64,000 nucleotides of DNA from Clostridia bacterium (GTDB lineage Bacteria; Bacillota; Limnochordia; DTU080; RSA5): assembly GCA_002919235.1 (NCBI GenBank), contig PKEX01000017.1:97677-161676 (forward strand), in the 5' to 3' direction. The translations under genes and the position numbers were made by a program. Below, in pieces: positions 1 through 8,738 of the stretch (positions are counted from its first letter, which is position 1; every line of letters begins with the position of its first letter). Under the pieces are notes generated by a model. The model was not told the DNA's origin. It did no database searches and saw nothing but the letters and a program-made list of their open reading frames with translations.

Positions 1-1
1 G

Positions 2-571
2 GACCGGGACGGGTTTGTCCTGGGGGAGGGGGCCGGGATTCTCATCCTGGAAGAGCTGGAACACGCCAAAGCGCGCGGGGCCAAGATTTACGCGGAGATC
101 ATCGGCTACGCCTCCACGGGCGACGCCTATCACATCACCGCGCCGGCGCCCGAGGGTGACGGGGCGCGCCGGGCCATGCTGGCCGCGCTGGAGGACGCGG
201 GGGTGGAGCCGGGCGACGTGGACTACATCAACGCCCACGGCACTTCCACCGAGTACAACGACAAGTTTGAGACCATGGCCATCAAGGCCGTGTTCAAGGA
301 GGCGGCCTACAGGATCCCCGTCAGCTCCACCAAGTCGATGACGGGGCACCTCCTGGGGGCTGCCGGCGGCGTCGAGGCCATCGCGACGTGCAAGGCCCTG
401 GCCGAGCAGGTGATTCCCCCGACCATCAACTACGAGACCCCCGATCCCGAGTGCGACCTGGACTACGTGCCGAACCAGGCCCGGCCGGCCCAGCTGGAGA
501 TCGCCATCTCCAACTCCTTCGGGTTCGGCGGTCACAACGCGGTGCTGGTCTTCCGGAGGTATCGAGAGTAA
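2..571 (+). CDS. fabF: 3-oxoacyl-ACP synthase II, C-terminal part (5' end outside window)
   Basis: Condensing enzyme of fatty-acid elongation (acyl-ACP + malonyl-ACP). The frame is already open at base 2, so only the last 189 residues are present and the active-site Cys lies upstream of the window. Both catalytic histidines of the thiolase-fold KAS family are visible: NAHGTST (window residues 77-83, His79) and [12 protein letters not shown] (His116), followed by the C-terminal GFGGHN motif. It sits 6 bp before rnc, as in the fabD-fabG-acpP-fabF-rnc order of many clostridia, and probably shares its transcript. Identification is firm; only the N-terminus is missing. Confidence 0.95.
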   Translation, partial: DRDGFVLGEGAGILILEELEHAKARGAKIYAEIIGYASTGDAYHITAPAPEGDGARRAMLAALEDAGVEPGDVDYINAHGTSTEYNDKFETMAIKAVFKEAAYRIPVSSTKSMTGHLLGAAGGVEAIATCKALAEQVIPPTINYETPDPECDLDYVPNQARPAQLEIAISNSFGFGGHNAVLVFRRYRE

Positions 572-577
572 CCGGCG

Positions 578-1270
578 GTGGGGCCCATGAGCTTGAAGGA
601 ACTGGCCAAACGGCTTGGGTTTCGAGACGAGTCCCTCCTGGAGCGGGCGCTGACCCACTCCTCGTACGCCCACGAAGAGGGGCGAGCGCGAGAGGACAAC
701 GAGCGCCTCGAGTTTATGGGCGACGCCGTGGTCCAGCTCGCGGTGACCGAGCGCCTCTACCAACAGTTCCCCGACCGGCGCGAAGGCGAGCTGGCCAAGA
801 TGCGAGCCAGCGTGGTCTGTGCGGAATCCCTGGCCGAAGCCGCCCGCCGGCTGTGCCTTGGGGAACACCTGCTCCTGGGAAAGGGCGAGGAGCAGTCGGG
901 AGGGCGGGAGCGGGTCTCGGTCCTGGGCGACGCCTTTGAAGCGGTGGCCGCCGCCCTGTACCTCGACTCGGGCTGGGACGCGGCCCGGAAGTTCGTCCTC
1001 TCCGCTCTCGCCCCCGAGCTGGCCGGCCTCGACCGGCCCAAGGCCGAAGTCGACCCGAAGAGCGCGCTTCAGGAGCGGCTTCAGGCCCTTTCGAAAAAGA
1101 CGCCGACCTACCGGCTGGTCAGCGAGTCGGGCCCCGATCACGACAAGGTGTTCGTCAGCGAGGTGCTGTACGAGGGAAAAGTGCTGGGCCGTGGCACGGG
1201 CCGTTCGAAGAAGGAGTCCGAACAAGAAGCCGCCCGCCAGGCCTTGAAGGCCACGGAGGAGTGGCGGTGA
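578..1270 (+). CDS. rnc: Ribonuclease III
   Basis: Double-strand-specific endoribonuclease for rRNA and mRNA processing. 230 residues if started at the GTG at 578; an in-frame ATG at 587 is almost as good (GGTGGGG just upstream). The family signature NERLEFMGDAVV is at residues 41-52 and the second acidic helix GDAFEAVAAALYLD follows, so the metal-binding acidic residues are present. A C-terminal dsRNA-binding domain starts near residue 157 (DPKSALQERLQ) and ends with SEQEAARQAL. Length is normal for the family. The stop codon lies in a small GC hairpin (1263-1275), and the next gene is convergent. Confidence 0.96.
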   Translation: MGPMSLKELAKRLGFRDESLLERALTHSSYAHEEGRAREDNERLEFMGDAVVQLAVTERLYQQFPDRREGELAKMRASVVCAESLAEAARRLCLGEHLLLGKGEEQSGGRERVSVLGDAFEAVAAALYLDSGWDAARKFVLSALAPELAGLDRPKAEVDPKSALQERLQALSKKTPTYRLVSESGPDHDKVFVSEVLYEGKVLGRGTGRSKKESEQEAARQALKATEEWR

Positions 1271-1307
1271 CCGCCGGCCGCGGCGCCCTTCGGTGACCTC
1301 CGGCGCC

Positions 1308-1850
1308 TCAAGGCCGGCCTCGCACAAGACGGAGCACCACGCCCCGGATCTGCCCGGGGGCCGGGCTCAGTTCCAGAGCGTCCCGGGGGTCGGCGGGATG
1401 GACCAGCCACAGCGCGGATGGTCCCGGATATGCCCGGCGCAGCGCCGCGCCTTCCCCGGGCAGGTCGACGAGGACCAGGTCGCCGCCGGCCGGCGATGCC
1501 GCCGGGTCGATGTAGAGTTCGTCGCCGGCTTTGATCCACGGCTCGTATGCGCGGGTGGAGACCACCACGGTGAAAGGGCGCCGCTCCTCAGGGCGCTCCC
1601 GCACCGCTTGGCCGCCGGGCCCGGCGGCGTCCCCCGCCATGCGCCGCTCTTCTTCCCGGACGGCGGCCGGCGGTCCGGCCCACACCACCTGCTCTTTCAG
1701 CGACTTGAGCCCCTTGTGTCCTGCCTTGCGAAGCCAGTAATAGACGGAGCGCTCTTCAGAAAACCCCAGTTCCCGGGCGAGTTCTCTCACGGTGATGGTG
1801 GGGCGGGCGCGGACGAGGGCGATGATCTTTTCCAGCACCTGCTCTGCCAC
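1308..1850 (-). CDS. HTH transcriptional regulator with an S24/LexA-like C-terminal domain lacking catalytic residues
   Basis: 180 residues, GTG start at 1850 with GGGGAG about 9 bp upstream. Residues 15-50 look like a helix-turn-helix (TVRELARELGF...). Residues 95-180 resemble the LexA/UmuD-type S24 domain: EPWIKAGDELYID matches the segment after the catalytic Ser, and GGDLVLVD the next strand. The Ser-Met pair is replaced by Ala101-Tyr102, and the catalytic Lys position is Arg (138/139). It is therefore unlikely to self-cleave and may sense another signal. The gene is divergent from the unknown gene at 2052, sharing a 200-bp AT-rich intergenic region, so that gene is the first candidate target. 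The fold is inferred from motifs only. Confidence 0.7.
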   Translation of the reverse strand: MAEQVLEKIIALVRARPTITVRELARELGFSEERSVYYWLRKAGHKGLKSLKEQVVWAGPPAAVREEERRMAGDAAGPGGQAVRERPEERRPFTVVVSTRAYEPWIKAGDELYIDPAASPAGGDLVLVDLPGEGAALRRAYPGPSALWLVHPADPRDALELSPAPGQIRGVVLRLVRGRP

Positions 1851-1910
1851 GGCGATCGCTCCCCGCGGGCGCGCAGAAGTTCAGCTAAAATTAACTATCG
1901 GAATGAAAAT

Positions 1911-1919
1911 ATTGTACCA
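1911..1919 (-). promoter_or_regulatory. Possible extended -10 promoter of the S24-like regulator
   Basis: On the minus strand the sequence reads TGG TACAAT, an extended -10 (TGn plus a 5/6 match to TATAAT), inside an AT-rich island (about 1884-1924) of an otherwise GC-rich genome. No good -35 hexamer is visible at 17 bp, which is acceptable for an extended -10. The leader would be about 55 nt to the GTG at 1850. Confidence 0.4.
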
Positions 1920-1926
1920 TACTTGC

Positions 1927-1955
1927 TTGGCTGCGCAGCGGATTTCGTGTAGAAT
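1927..1955 (+). promoter_or_regulatory. Sigma-A-type promoter of the gene at 2052
   Basis: TTGGCT (1927-1932), 17-bp spacer, TAGAAT (1950-1955). Transcription would start near 1962, directly before a 6-bp inverted repeat (GTGCCA, 5 nt, TGGCAC; 1967-1983) that could be an operator or a leader hairpin. Confidence 0.5.
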
Positions 1956-2051
1956 GAAGTGTGACGGTGCCAAAACCTGGCACGCGGCAGGCCGTCTCGG
2001 GGCCGTTTCCCGCCCGCGGCAGGGACGGCAGAAGCGGCAGGGAGTGGTGGC

Positions 2052-2687
2052 GTGGTCGATCGAGTGCACGTGGAGGAGACCCTCAAGTTGATCTCGGGCG
2101 TCCTGTCCGCCCGGGTGATCGGGGAGGCGGCCGATCCCGAAGAGGTCCACATCCTCGCCGACAGCACGCGCCATCCCAAGCAGATCGCCCGAGACGTGGA
2201 GACCTGTCTCGTAGCGAGGTTCGGCATCGTCATCGACCACCGGCGGATCAGCGTCGCTCAGGTGGAGCCGGCGCCCGCCGCGGAAGTGCGCCTGTCGGTG
2301 GAAGCCGTGGCGTATCGCCTTCAAGGGCGCACGGCGAGGGCCGAGGTCTCCCTGCGCTTGGGCGACGCGGTCTTCCTGGGGACAGCCGAAGGGCCCGCCT
2401 CGTCCCGGCACCGCTTGCGGCTGGCCGCCGAGGCGGCGGCCGCCGGGGTAAAGCAGACGGCGGGCGGTCGGCTGGACGTGGTGGTGGAGGACGTGGGCTG
2501 GTTTTCCGTGGGCCATCAGCCGGTGATCGCCTGTGTGGTCACGTTGGCCGACGGCCGGTCTGAAGAACCGCTGTCCGGCAGCGCCCCGGTGCGCCGCGAC
2601 GCCGTGGAGGCCGCTGCCCGGGCGGTCCTCTCCGCCCTCAACCGTCGGCTCGGCCTCTTGCTCGACGAGACACACGTGCCCGTTTGA
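2052..2687 (+). CDS. Conserved protein of unknown function
   Basis: 211 residues, GTG start with CAGGGAG 8 bp upstream. No signal peptide or membrane segment; apparently cytosolic. Residues 8-70 form one unit with a distinctive motif, ILADSTRHPKQIARDVET (34-51), followed by FGIVIDHRRISVAQVE. Residues about 80-200 form a second alpha/beta unit that seems to repeat strand-helix elements (VEAVAYRLQGRTARAEVSL... and VVVEDVGWFSVGHQPVIACVVTL). I do not recognise the function. It is divergent from the S24-like regulator and 29 bp upstream of spoVS, with which it may be co-transcribed, so a link to sporulation or its timing is possible but only inferred. Confidence 0.75.
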   Translation: MVDRVHVEETLKLISGVLSARVIGEAADPEEVHILADSTRHPKQIARDVETCLVARFGIVIDHRRISVAQVEPAPAAEVRLSVEAVAYRLQGRTARAEVSLRLGDAVFLGTAEGPASSRHRLRLAAEAAAAGVKQTAGGRLDVVVEDVGWFSVGHQPVIACVVTLADGRSEEPLSGSAPVRRDAVEAAARAVLSALNRRLGLLLDETHVPV

Positions 2688-2716
2688 GACGGATACGACA
2701 CGGAGGAGGAGTGTGC

Positions 2717-2977
2717 GTGGAAATCCTCAAGGTCTCGTCCAACTCACAGCCCAAGTCGGTTGCGGGAGCTATCGCCGCAGTCGTGCGGGCTCAGGGCACT
2801 GTCCAAATGCAGGCGGTGGGAGCGGGCGCCGTCAACCAAGCCATCAAAGCCATCGCGATCGCGCGGGGCTTCGTCGCACCTTCCGGCATCGACCTGGTGT
2901 GTGTTCCGGCGTTCTCCGAGATCACCATTGACGGCGAGGAGCGGACGGCGATCCGCTTCCACGTGGGGCCCCGCTGA
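2717..2977 (+). CDS. spoVS: Stage V sporulation protein S
   Basis: Small Alba-fold-like protein needed for spore coat assembly and septation control in Bacillus. The GTG at 2717 gives exactly 86 residues, the usual length, starting MEILKVSS, with GGAGGAGG 7 bp upstream; the longer in-frame start at 2684 is not needed. The highly conserved core AIARGFVAPSG and FSEITIDGEERTAI is present. It follows the unknown gene at 2052 and precedes a SigH-like sigma factor. The stop codon is in the loop of a GC hairpin (2967-2985). Confidence 0.96.
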   Translation: MEILKVSSNSQPKSVAGAIAAVVRAQGTVQMQAVGAGAVNQAIKAIAIARGFVAPSGIDLVCVPAFSEITIDGEERTAIRFHVGPR

Positions 2978-2985
2978 GCGGGGCC
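2967..2985 (+). terminator. GC hairpin at the spoVS stop codon, possible terminator
   Basis: Perfect 8-bp stem GGCCCCGC / GCGGGGCC whose 3-nt loop is the spoVS TGA stop (2975-2977). No T-run follows, so it could be a weak terminator or an mRNA 3'-end stabiliser. Confidence 0.45.
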
Positions 2986-3114
2986 GTCCGTCCGGGGGCG
3001 CCGCGCGGCGGGCCTCGGACCCCTCCTTCAACGATGAAATAAAACCCACACGAGTCATATCCCCCCGAGACAAGCCGTATAGATGTACAAACCTCGGCTT
3101 GGACAGGGGGGAGT

Positions 3115-3852
3115 TTGTTGCTTGGGGATCGAAACCAGCAGCGCGACCTGGTGTTGATCCGCCGGATCCGCAGCGGCGATCCGCAGGCCAAGGACGAGCT
3201 GGTCCGCAAGTACCTGCCCATGGTCAAGCACATCGTCAAACGGCACTACGCCTCGTTCCTGGAGTTTGACGACCTGATGCAGGAGGGTCTCATCGGGCTG
3301 CTGGCCGCGATCGACGAGTACCGCCCCGACGCCTTCGACGTCAAGTTCAGCTCCTTCGCCTACATGTGCATCATCCGAAAGGTGTACAACGCGATCAAGC
3401 AGTGCAACGGCAACAAGCACAAGGCCCTCAACCAGGCAGTGTCGCTGCAGGCCTACGTCAACGCGGACGAAACCCGCACGGTGATGGACCTCCTTCCGCT
3501 GGCCGACCCCAGCGTCGATCCGGTGGAACTGCTCGAAATGAAGAGCGCAGACCACCGCATTCACCTCCTCCTCCGAAACCACCTCTCGGTGCTGGAGTAC
3601 ACCGTCATCGCGCTCCTGCTGCGAGGCTACAGCAGCTCCGAGATCGAACGGGCCATCGGGGTGAAGGCGAAAGTGGTAGACAACGCCCGCACCCGGGTAA
3701 AGGCCAAGCTCAAGCGGCTCGTCGACACGTACGGCTCCCTGCTTTCCCCTCAGATCCCGATGAAGGTGCGCCGGCGCACGGATCTTTACATGAAGCTGCC
3801 GGTCTGCGGGGAAGAGCTCTTCTCCCTCGAGCAGGAGGCGGCAGGGGTGTGA
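3115..3852 (+). CDS. sigH: RNA polymerase sigma factor, SigH-like (sporulation/transition-state sigma)
   Basis: 245 residues from the first of two tandem TTG codons (3115, 3118) after a GGGGGGAG Shine-Dalgarno. Sigma region 2 is clear: FDDLMQEGLIGLLAAIDEY (51-69), then VKFSSFAYMCIIRKV and NKHKALNQAVSLQ, both close to the Bacillus SigH pattern. Region 4 with a helix-turn-helix (YSSSEIERAIGVKAKVVDNARTRV as a whole, shown in parts) lies near residues 190-220. About 30 extra C-terminal residues, ending in FSLEQEAAGV, are unusual. Its place between spoVS and smc is unlike Bacillus, where sigH is near rpmG/secE; it may be the true SigH or a paralogue. Confidence 0.85.
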   Translation: MLLGDRNQQRDLVLIRRIRSGDPQAKDELVRKYLPMVKHIVKRHYASFLEFDDLMQEGLIGLLAAIDEYRPDAFDVKFSSFAYMCIIRKVYNAIKQCNGNKHKALNQAVSLQAYVNADETRTVMDLLPLADPSVDPVELLEMKSADHRIHLLLRNHLSVLEYTVIALLLRGYSSSEIERAIGVKAKVVDNARTRVKAKLKRLVDTYGSLLSPQIPMKVRRRTDLYMKLPVCGEELFSLEQEAAGV

Positions 3853-3881
3853 GGGCGGCTGGCGAAGTGAATGGGACGCGG

Positions 3882-3915
3882 CGTGCGGCGGCCGGCGGGG
3901 TTCGGCCGCCGCACG
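3882..3915 (+). terminator. Very stable hairpin between sigH and smc
   Basis: Perfect 13-bp stem CGTGCGGCGGCCG / CGGCCGCCGCACG with an 8-nt loop (3895-3902). No U-tract follows. It probably ends or attenuates transcription from sigH, or caps the smc leader. Its position inside the longest possible smc frame argues for the downstream smc start at 3967. Confidence 0.5.
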
Positions 3916-3966
3916 TGCGTCCGCCCGGACGGCGGCTTACCTCTTCGTCTGCGGGAGGCGCCGCAG

Positions 3967-6900
3967 GTGTTCTTGAAGTCCATCACGCTGCACGGGTTCA
4001 AGTCTTTCGCCGGGCGCACCACGCTGGAGCTGCCTAAAGGGATTGCGGCCGTGGTGGGCCCCAACGGCAGCGGCAAGAGCAACATCGCCGACGCCATCCG
4101 CTGGGTCCTCGGGGAACAGAGCGTGCGCCTCTTGCGGGGCACCCGTCTGGAAGACGTGATCTTCGCCGGGAGCGAGCGAAAGAAGTCCCTGGGGATGGCG
4201 GAGGTCTCCCTCACCTTCGACAACACCGGCGGGCAGATCCCCCTGGAATATTCCGAGGTGACCGTCACCCGCCGGGTCTACCGGTCCGGAGAGAGCGAGT
4301 TCTTCATCAACCGCACGCCCTGCCGCCTCAAGGACATCCAGGAGCTGTTTCTCGACACGGGGCTCGGGCGCGGGTCGCTTTCCATCATCGGCCAGGGCGA
4401 GGTGGACGCCGTCTTGAACGCCCGGCCGGAGGAGCGGCGTGCCTTTCTCGAAGAGGCGGCGGGCATCAGCAAGTACCGGGTGAAAAAGCGGGAGGCTCTC
4501 CTCAAGCTCGCCCAGACGGAGGAGCACTTAGTCCGCCTCGGCGACATCATCGGCGAGGTGGAAGCCCGCCTCGGCCCGCTGGCGGCCCAGGCGGAAGCGG
4601 CTAAGGCGTATGAACGGGTGGCCGAGAGGCTGCGCGAGGTCGAGATCCGGCTGTTCGTCGGCGAGCTCTTGGAACTGGAGCGAAAGGCCGCCGAGCTGGC
4701 GGCGGCCCTGCGGGAGAGGGAAGAGCACCGGGACAAGGCAGAAGCCGCGGCGCGCGCCCTCGAGTCCAAACTGGCCGAGATGAGCGGCGCGGTGGACGCG
4801 CTGGACGAGGAGATAGAGCGGCTTCACGCGGGCCTTCAGGAACTGCACCGGAGCGAGCTGGACGCGAAGCACCAAGGAGAGCTGGCCCGGGCCCTTCTGG
4901 AGCGGGCCGGGGAGGACGAGGCCGAGATTCATCGCCGCATCCAGAGTGCCGGGGAGCGAGCAGCCCGCCTCTCCGCCGAATTGGAGCGGACCCGGGAAGC
5001 GCTGGCCCGGGCCAGGGAGGAGCTGGCACCCAAGGCGCGGGAGCTGCATGCGCTGGAGGAAGCGGTGGCCGGCACCTTCCGCCGGGCGGAGGACACGGCG
5101 CGCGCTCTGGAGCAGAAGCGCCGGGAGCTGGCCGGGGTCTCGCAGCGCCTGGTCCAAATCGAAAGCCTGCGGGCGTCTCTCGGGCGCGAGGAGGCCCACC
5201 GGGGAGACGCTCGCAGCGAAGCGGTGCAGCGCCTGGAGGAGTTGACCCAAGAGCTCCAGGAAGAGCAGCGTCACCTTGAAGAGGCGCAGCGCCGCCTCGC
5301 GGAAGTGGAGCGCGCCGGCCGGGAGGTGCGGGAGCGCATCGCCGGCCTCGAAGGGGAATCCGCCGGTTTGCGCGCAGAGCGGGAGCGGCTCGAGGCGGCG
5401 CTGGCTTCGGTGCGCGGCAAGCTCCACGAACTCAGCGCGGAACGGCGGGCCCTCGCGGAGATGGAGGCCGCCCGGGAGGGCTATCACCGGGGCGTGCGGG
5501 AGGCTTTGGCCGCCGCCGGGCGGCGGGGATGGGGCCTGCTGGGCGCCGTCGCGGAACTGATCCGGGTCAGCCGGGAGCTGGAGACCGCGATCGAGGTGGC
5601 GCTGGGCGGGGCCGCCCAGTACATCGTCGCGGAGCGGGACGAGGATGCCAAGCAGGCGATCCTCCATCTCAAGGAGACCCGGGCCGGCCGGGCCACGTTC
5701 CTCCCGTTGAACACGCTGAAAGCGCAGGCCCTGCCTCCGGAGGCCCGGCGGGCTCTGGACGGGATCTCCGGCGTCGTGGGGGTGGCCGCGGACCTGGTGG
5801 AGGTGGACGAGGCGTGCCGCCCGGCGGTGGATTACCTGTTGGGCCGGGTGGTGGTGACGCGGGACCTGGACGCGGCCATGGCCGTCGCGCGGCGGGTAAG
5901 GGGGGTCAGCCGCGCCGTCACGCTCGACGGCGATCTGGTGGTTCCTCAAGGCGCCATGACCGGCGGCAGCCGGCCGGGCCGCTCCGACGGCCTCATCGCC
6001 CGCGGGCGGCAACTGGAGGAGCTCTCGCTGGCCATCGGCCAGGCGAAGGAGCGGGAAGAGCAGCTGGTCCGGAGCCTAGCCGCTTTGGAAGAGAAGGCCA
6101 TGGCCCTGGCGGGCTCGTTGAAGGAGGCCGAGGAGGCCCGCCGCCGGATCGAGATCGAGCGGATCTCGGCGGAGCGGGACGTCAAGGAGGCCGAGCGCAA
6201 CGCCGCGCGCGCCCTGCGGGACGTGGAGGCGCTGCGGCAGACCGTCGAGCGGTTTGACGCCGACCAGGCCGCGCGGGAACAGGAGGCGGCCGCGCTCGAG
6301 CAGGAGCAGGCGCTGCTCGCCGAAAAGCAGGACCAGCTCCGGCGGGAGATCGAGGGGCTGGAGCAGGAGGTGCTCTCCCTGCGGGAAGCGCGGGAGGAGG
6401 CGCGCCGTCAGGCCGAAGCGCTGAGGCTGGAAGTACACGCTTTGAGGCAGGAGATGGAGCAGCGCGAGCGGGAAGAGCGCCGTCTCCAGGCGGAACTGGC
6501 CGAGGCGGAGCGGGCCGTGGAGGAGGAGAAGGCCCGCCTCGCGGAGCTCCACCGGGCGCGCCGGCAGGCCAAGGAGCGCCTGGACGAGGCTGCGGCCCGG
6601 GCGCAGGCCGCGGGCAGGCAGCGAGAAGAGAGCGAGTCCCGCCTGGAGGAACTCCGGCGGCAGCGCAAGGCCGTCAAGGACGAGCTGGACGCCTTGTCGG
6701 CCAAGGCGAAGGAGGCCCAGGCCCGGCTGGCCGCGGCCCACCAGGAGGTGACCCGCCTTCTGGTCGAGAGGGAACGGACGGAGGTCGCGCGGGAGCAGGC
6801 GCTCGAGCGCCTGCGGGAACAGGGCGTCGACGATCCGCACGATGCGGCGCGGCGGGTCGCGCAAGAGGGCGCCGGGGATCCCGCCGCCCTGAAGGCGGAG

Positions 6901-7542
6901 GTGCGTCGCCTGCGGCAAGAGCTGGACGCCATGGGGCCGGTCAACCTGGCCAGCGTGGAAGAGTACGAAGAGGTGAAAAAGCGCCACGCCTTCCTCACCG
7001 CCCAGCGAGATGACCTCCTGGAGGCCAAAGAGAAGCTGGACCAGGTGATCGCCCGCATCGACAGGGAGTCCGTGGAAAAGCTGCAGGACGTCTACGCCAA
7101 AGTGAGGGCGGCTTTTGCCGCCACCTTCACCCGCCTGTTCGGCGGCGGCAAGGCGGACTTGCTCTTTACCGATCCCGACGACCCGCTGGAGTCGGGGATC
7201 GACATCGTGGTGCAGCCGCCCGGCAAGCGGCTCCAGAACCTGTTGGCCCTCTCCGGCGGTGAGAAGGCGCTGGCAGCCATCGCCCTCCTCTTTGCACTGC
7301 TGGAGGTGAAGCCCAGCCCCTTCTGCGTCCTGGACGAGATCGACGCCGCCTTGGACGATCACAACCTGGAGCGGTTCCGGGCGCTGCTGGTGGAGTACGC
7401 CGCGCGGACCCAGTTTCTCGTCATCACGCACCGCCAGACCACGATGGAAGGAGCGGACAGCCTCTTCGGCGTCACGATGGAGGAGGCGGGCGTGTCGACG
7501 TTGGTGTCGCTGGACCTTGAGCGCGTCAAGACTGTCTCATGA
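3967..7542 (+). CDS. smc: Chromosome partition protein SMC
   Basis: Condensin-like ATPase that organises and segregates the chromosome with ScpA/ScpB. The GTG at 3967 is chosen because GGGAGG lies 8 bp upstream and the product (1191 residues) then has the normal length and starts VFLKSITLHGFKSFAG. Walker A GPNGSGKSN is at 31-39. A long coiled coil surrounds a hinge at about 505-660 (GLLGAVAELI ... GAMTGGS). The C-terminal head has the ABC signature LSGGEKALAAIAL and Walker B FCVLDEIDAALDD. It overlaps no neighbour and lies 52 bp before ftsY, the conserved smc-ftsY pair. Confidence 0.98.
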   Translation: MFLKSITLHGFKSFAGRTTLELPKGIAAVVGPNGSGKSNIADAIRWVLGEQSVRLLRGTRLEDVIFAGSERKKSLGMAEVSLTFDNTGGQIPLEYSEVTVTRRVYRSGESEFFINRTPCRLKDIQELFLDTGLGRGSLSIIGQGEVDAVLNARPEERRAFLEEAAGISKYRVKKREALLKLAQTEEHLVRLGDIIGEVEARLGPLAAQAEAAKAYERVAERLREVEIRLFVGELLELERKAAELAAALREREEHRDKAEAAARALESKLAEMSGAVDALDEEIERLHAGLQELHRSELDAKHQGELARALLERAGEDEAEIHRRIQSAGERAARLSAELERTREALARAREELAPKARELHALEEAVAGTFRRAEDTARALEQKRRELAGVSQRLVQIESLRASLGREEAHRGDARSEAVQRLEELTQELQEEQRHLEEAQRRLAEVERAGREVRERIAGLEGESAGLRAERERLEAALASVRGKLHELSAERRALAEMEAAREGYHRGVREALAAAGRRGWGLLGAVAELIRVSRELETAIEVALGGAAQYIVAERDEDAKQAILHLKETRAGRATFLPLNTLKAQALPPEARRALDGISGVVGVAADLVEVDEACRPAVDYLLGRVVVTRDLDAAMAVARRVRGVSRAVTLDGDLVVPQGAMTGGSRPGRSDGLIARGRQLEELSLAIGQAKEREEQLVRSLAALEEKAMALAGSLKEAEEARRRIEIERISAERDVKEAERNAARALRDVEALRQTVERFDADQAAREQEAAALEQEQALLAEKQDQLRREIEGLEQEVLSLREAREEARRQAEALRLEVHALRQEMEQREREERRLQAELAEAERAVEEEKARLAELHRARRQAKERLDEAAARAQAAGRQREESESRLEELRRQRKAVKDELDALSAKAKEAQARLAAAHQEVTRLLVERERTEVAREQALERLREQGVDDPHDAARRVAQEGAGDPAALKAEVRRLRQELDAMGPVNLASVEEYEEVKKRHAFLTAQRDDLLEAKEKLDQVIARIDRESVEKLQDVYAKVRAAFAATFTRLFGGGKADLLFTDPDDPLESGIDIVVQPPGKRLQNLLALSGGEKALAAIALLFALLEVKPSPFCVLDEIDAALDDHNLERFRALLVEYAARTQFLVITHRQTTMEGADSLFGVTMEEAGVSTLVSLDLERVKTVS

Positions 7543-7594
7543 GGCGGGCCGGGCTCTTGACGGAAGGCGAAGGACCGGAGAAGGAGACGAGGTC

Positions 7595-8542
<948 letters not shown>

Positions 8543-8651
8543 AGGGAAGAGGCGCTTTTCTCCGGATGGTCTGACTTTTCGGCAGGAACTTCGGGACCGG
8601 GAGCGAATAGAGTACCAGCCGACCGGAGTGGGCCCTTTCTTATGATCCTGA

Positions 8652-8680
8652 TTGTGATAGTGCTCACAAGCACATATACG
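8652..8680 (+). promoter_or_regulatory. Rex-like operator overlapping the hydrogenase operon promoter
   Basis: TTGTGA-N6-TCACAA (8652-8669) is a perfect 18-bp inverted repeat matching the length and arms of the Rex consensus TTGTGAANNNNTTCACAA. The left arm also serves as a -35 (TTGTGA), with a 17-bp spacer to TATACG (8675-8680). A protein bound here would block RNA polymerase. Rex represses fermentative and hydrogenase genes when NADH is low, which fits an NAD-linked hydrogenase. The CRP consensus TGTGA-N6-TCACA also matches, so the assignment rests on context. Confidence 0.7.
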
Positions 8681-8738
8681 CCGGGTCCACCGCCCGGAAG
8701 GCTTGGGTTCAGAGGCAGAGTGGCAAGGGGGAAGTCCC

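Noticed and set aside
3871..3966. Longer smc start (MGRGVRRP...)
   Set aside because: The extension is unconserved, crosses a 13-bp hairpin and lacks a Shine-Dalgarno, whereas the GTG at 3967 has GGGAGG and gives the family N-terminus.
4528..6012. Long minus-strand frame inside smc
   Set aside because: Shadow of the coiled-coil codon pattern in smc; no Shine-Dalgarno or recognisable domain.
8652..8669. CRP-type site
   Set aside because: The sequence also fits TGTGA-N6-TCACA, but the context of an NAD-linked hydrogenase in a Firmicute favours Rex; kept as the alternative.
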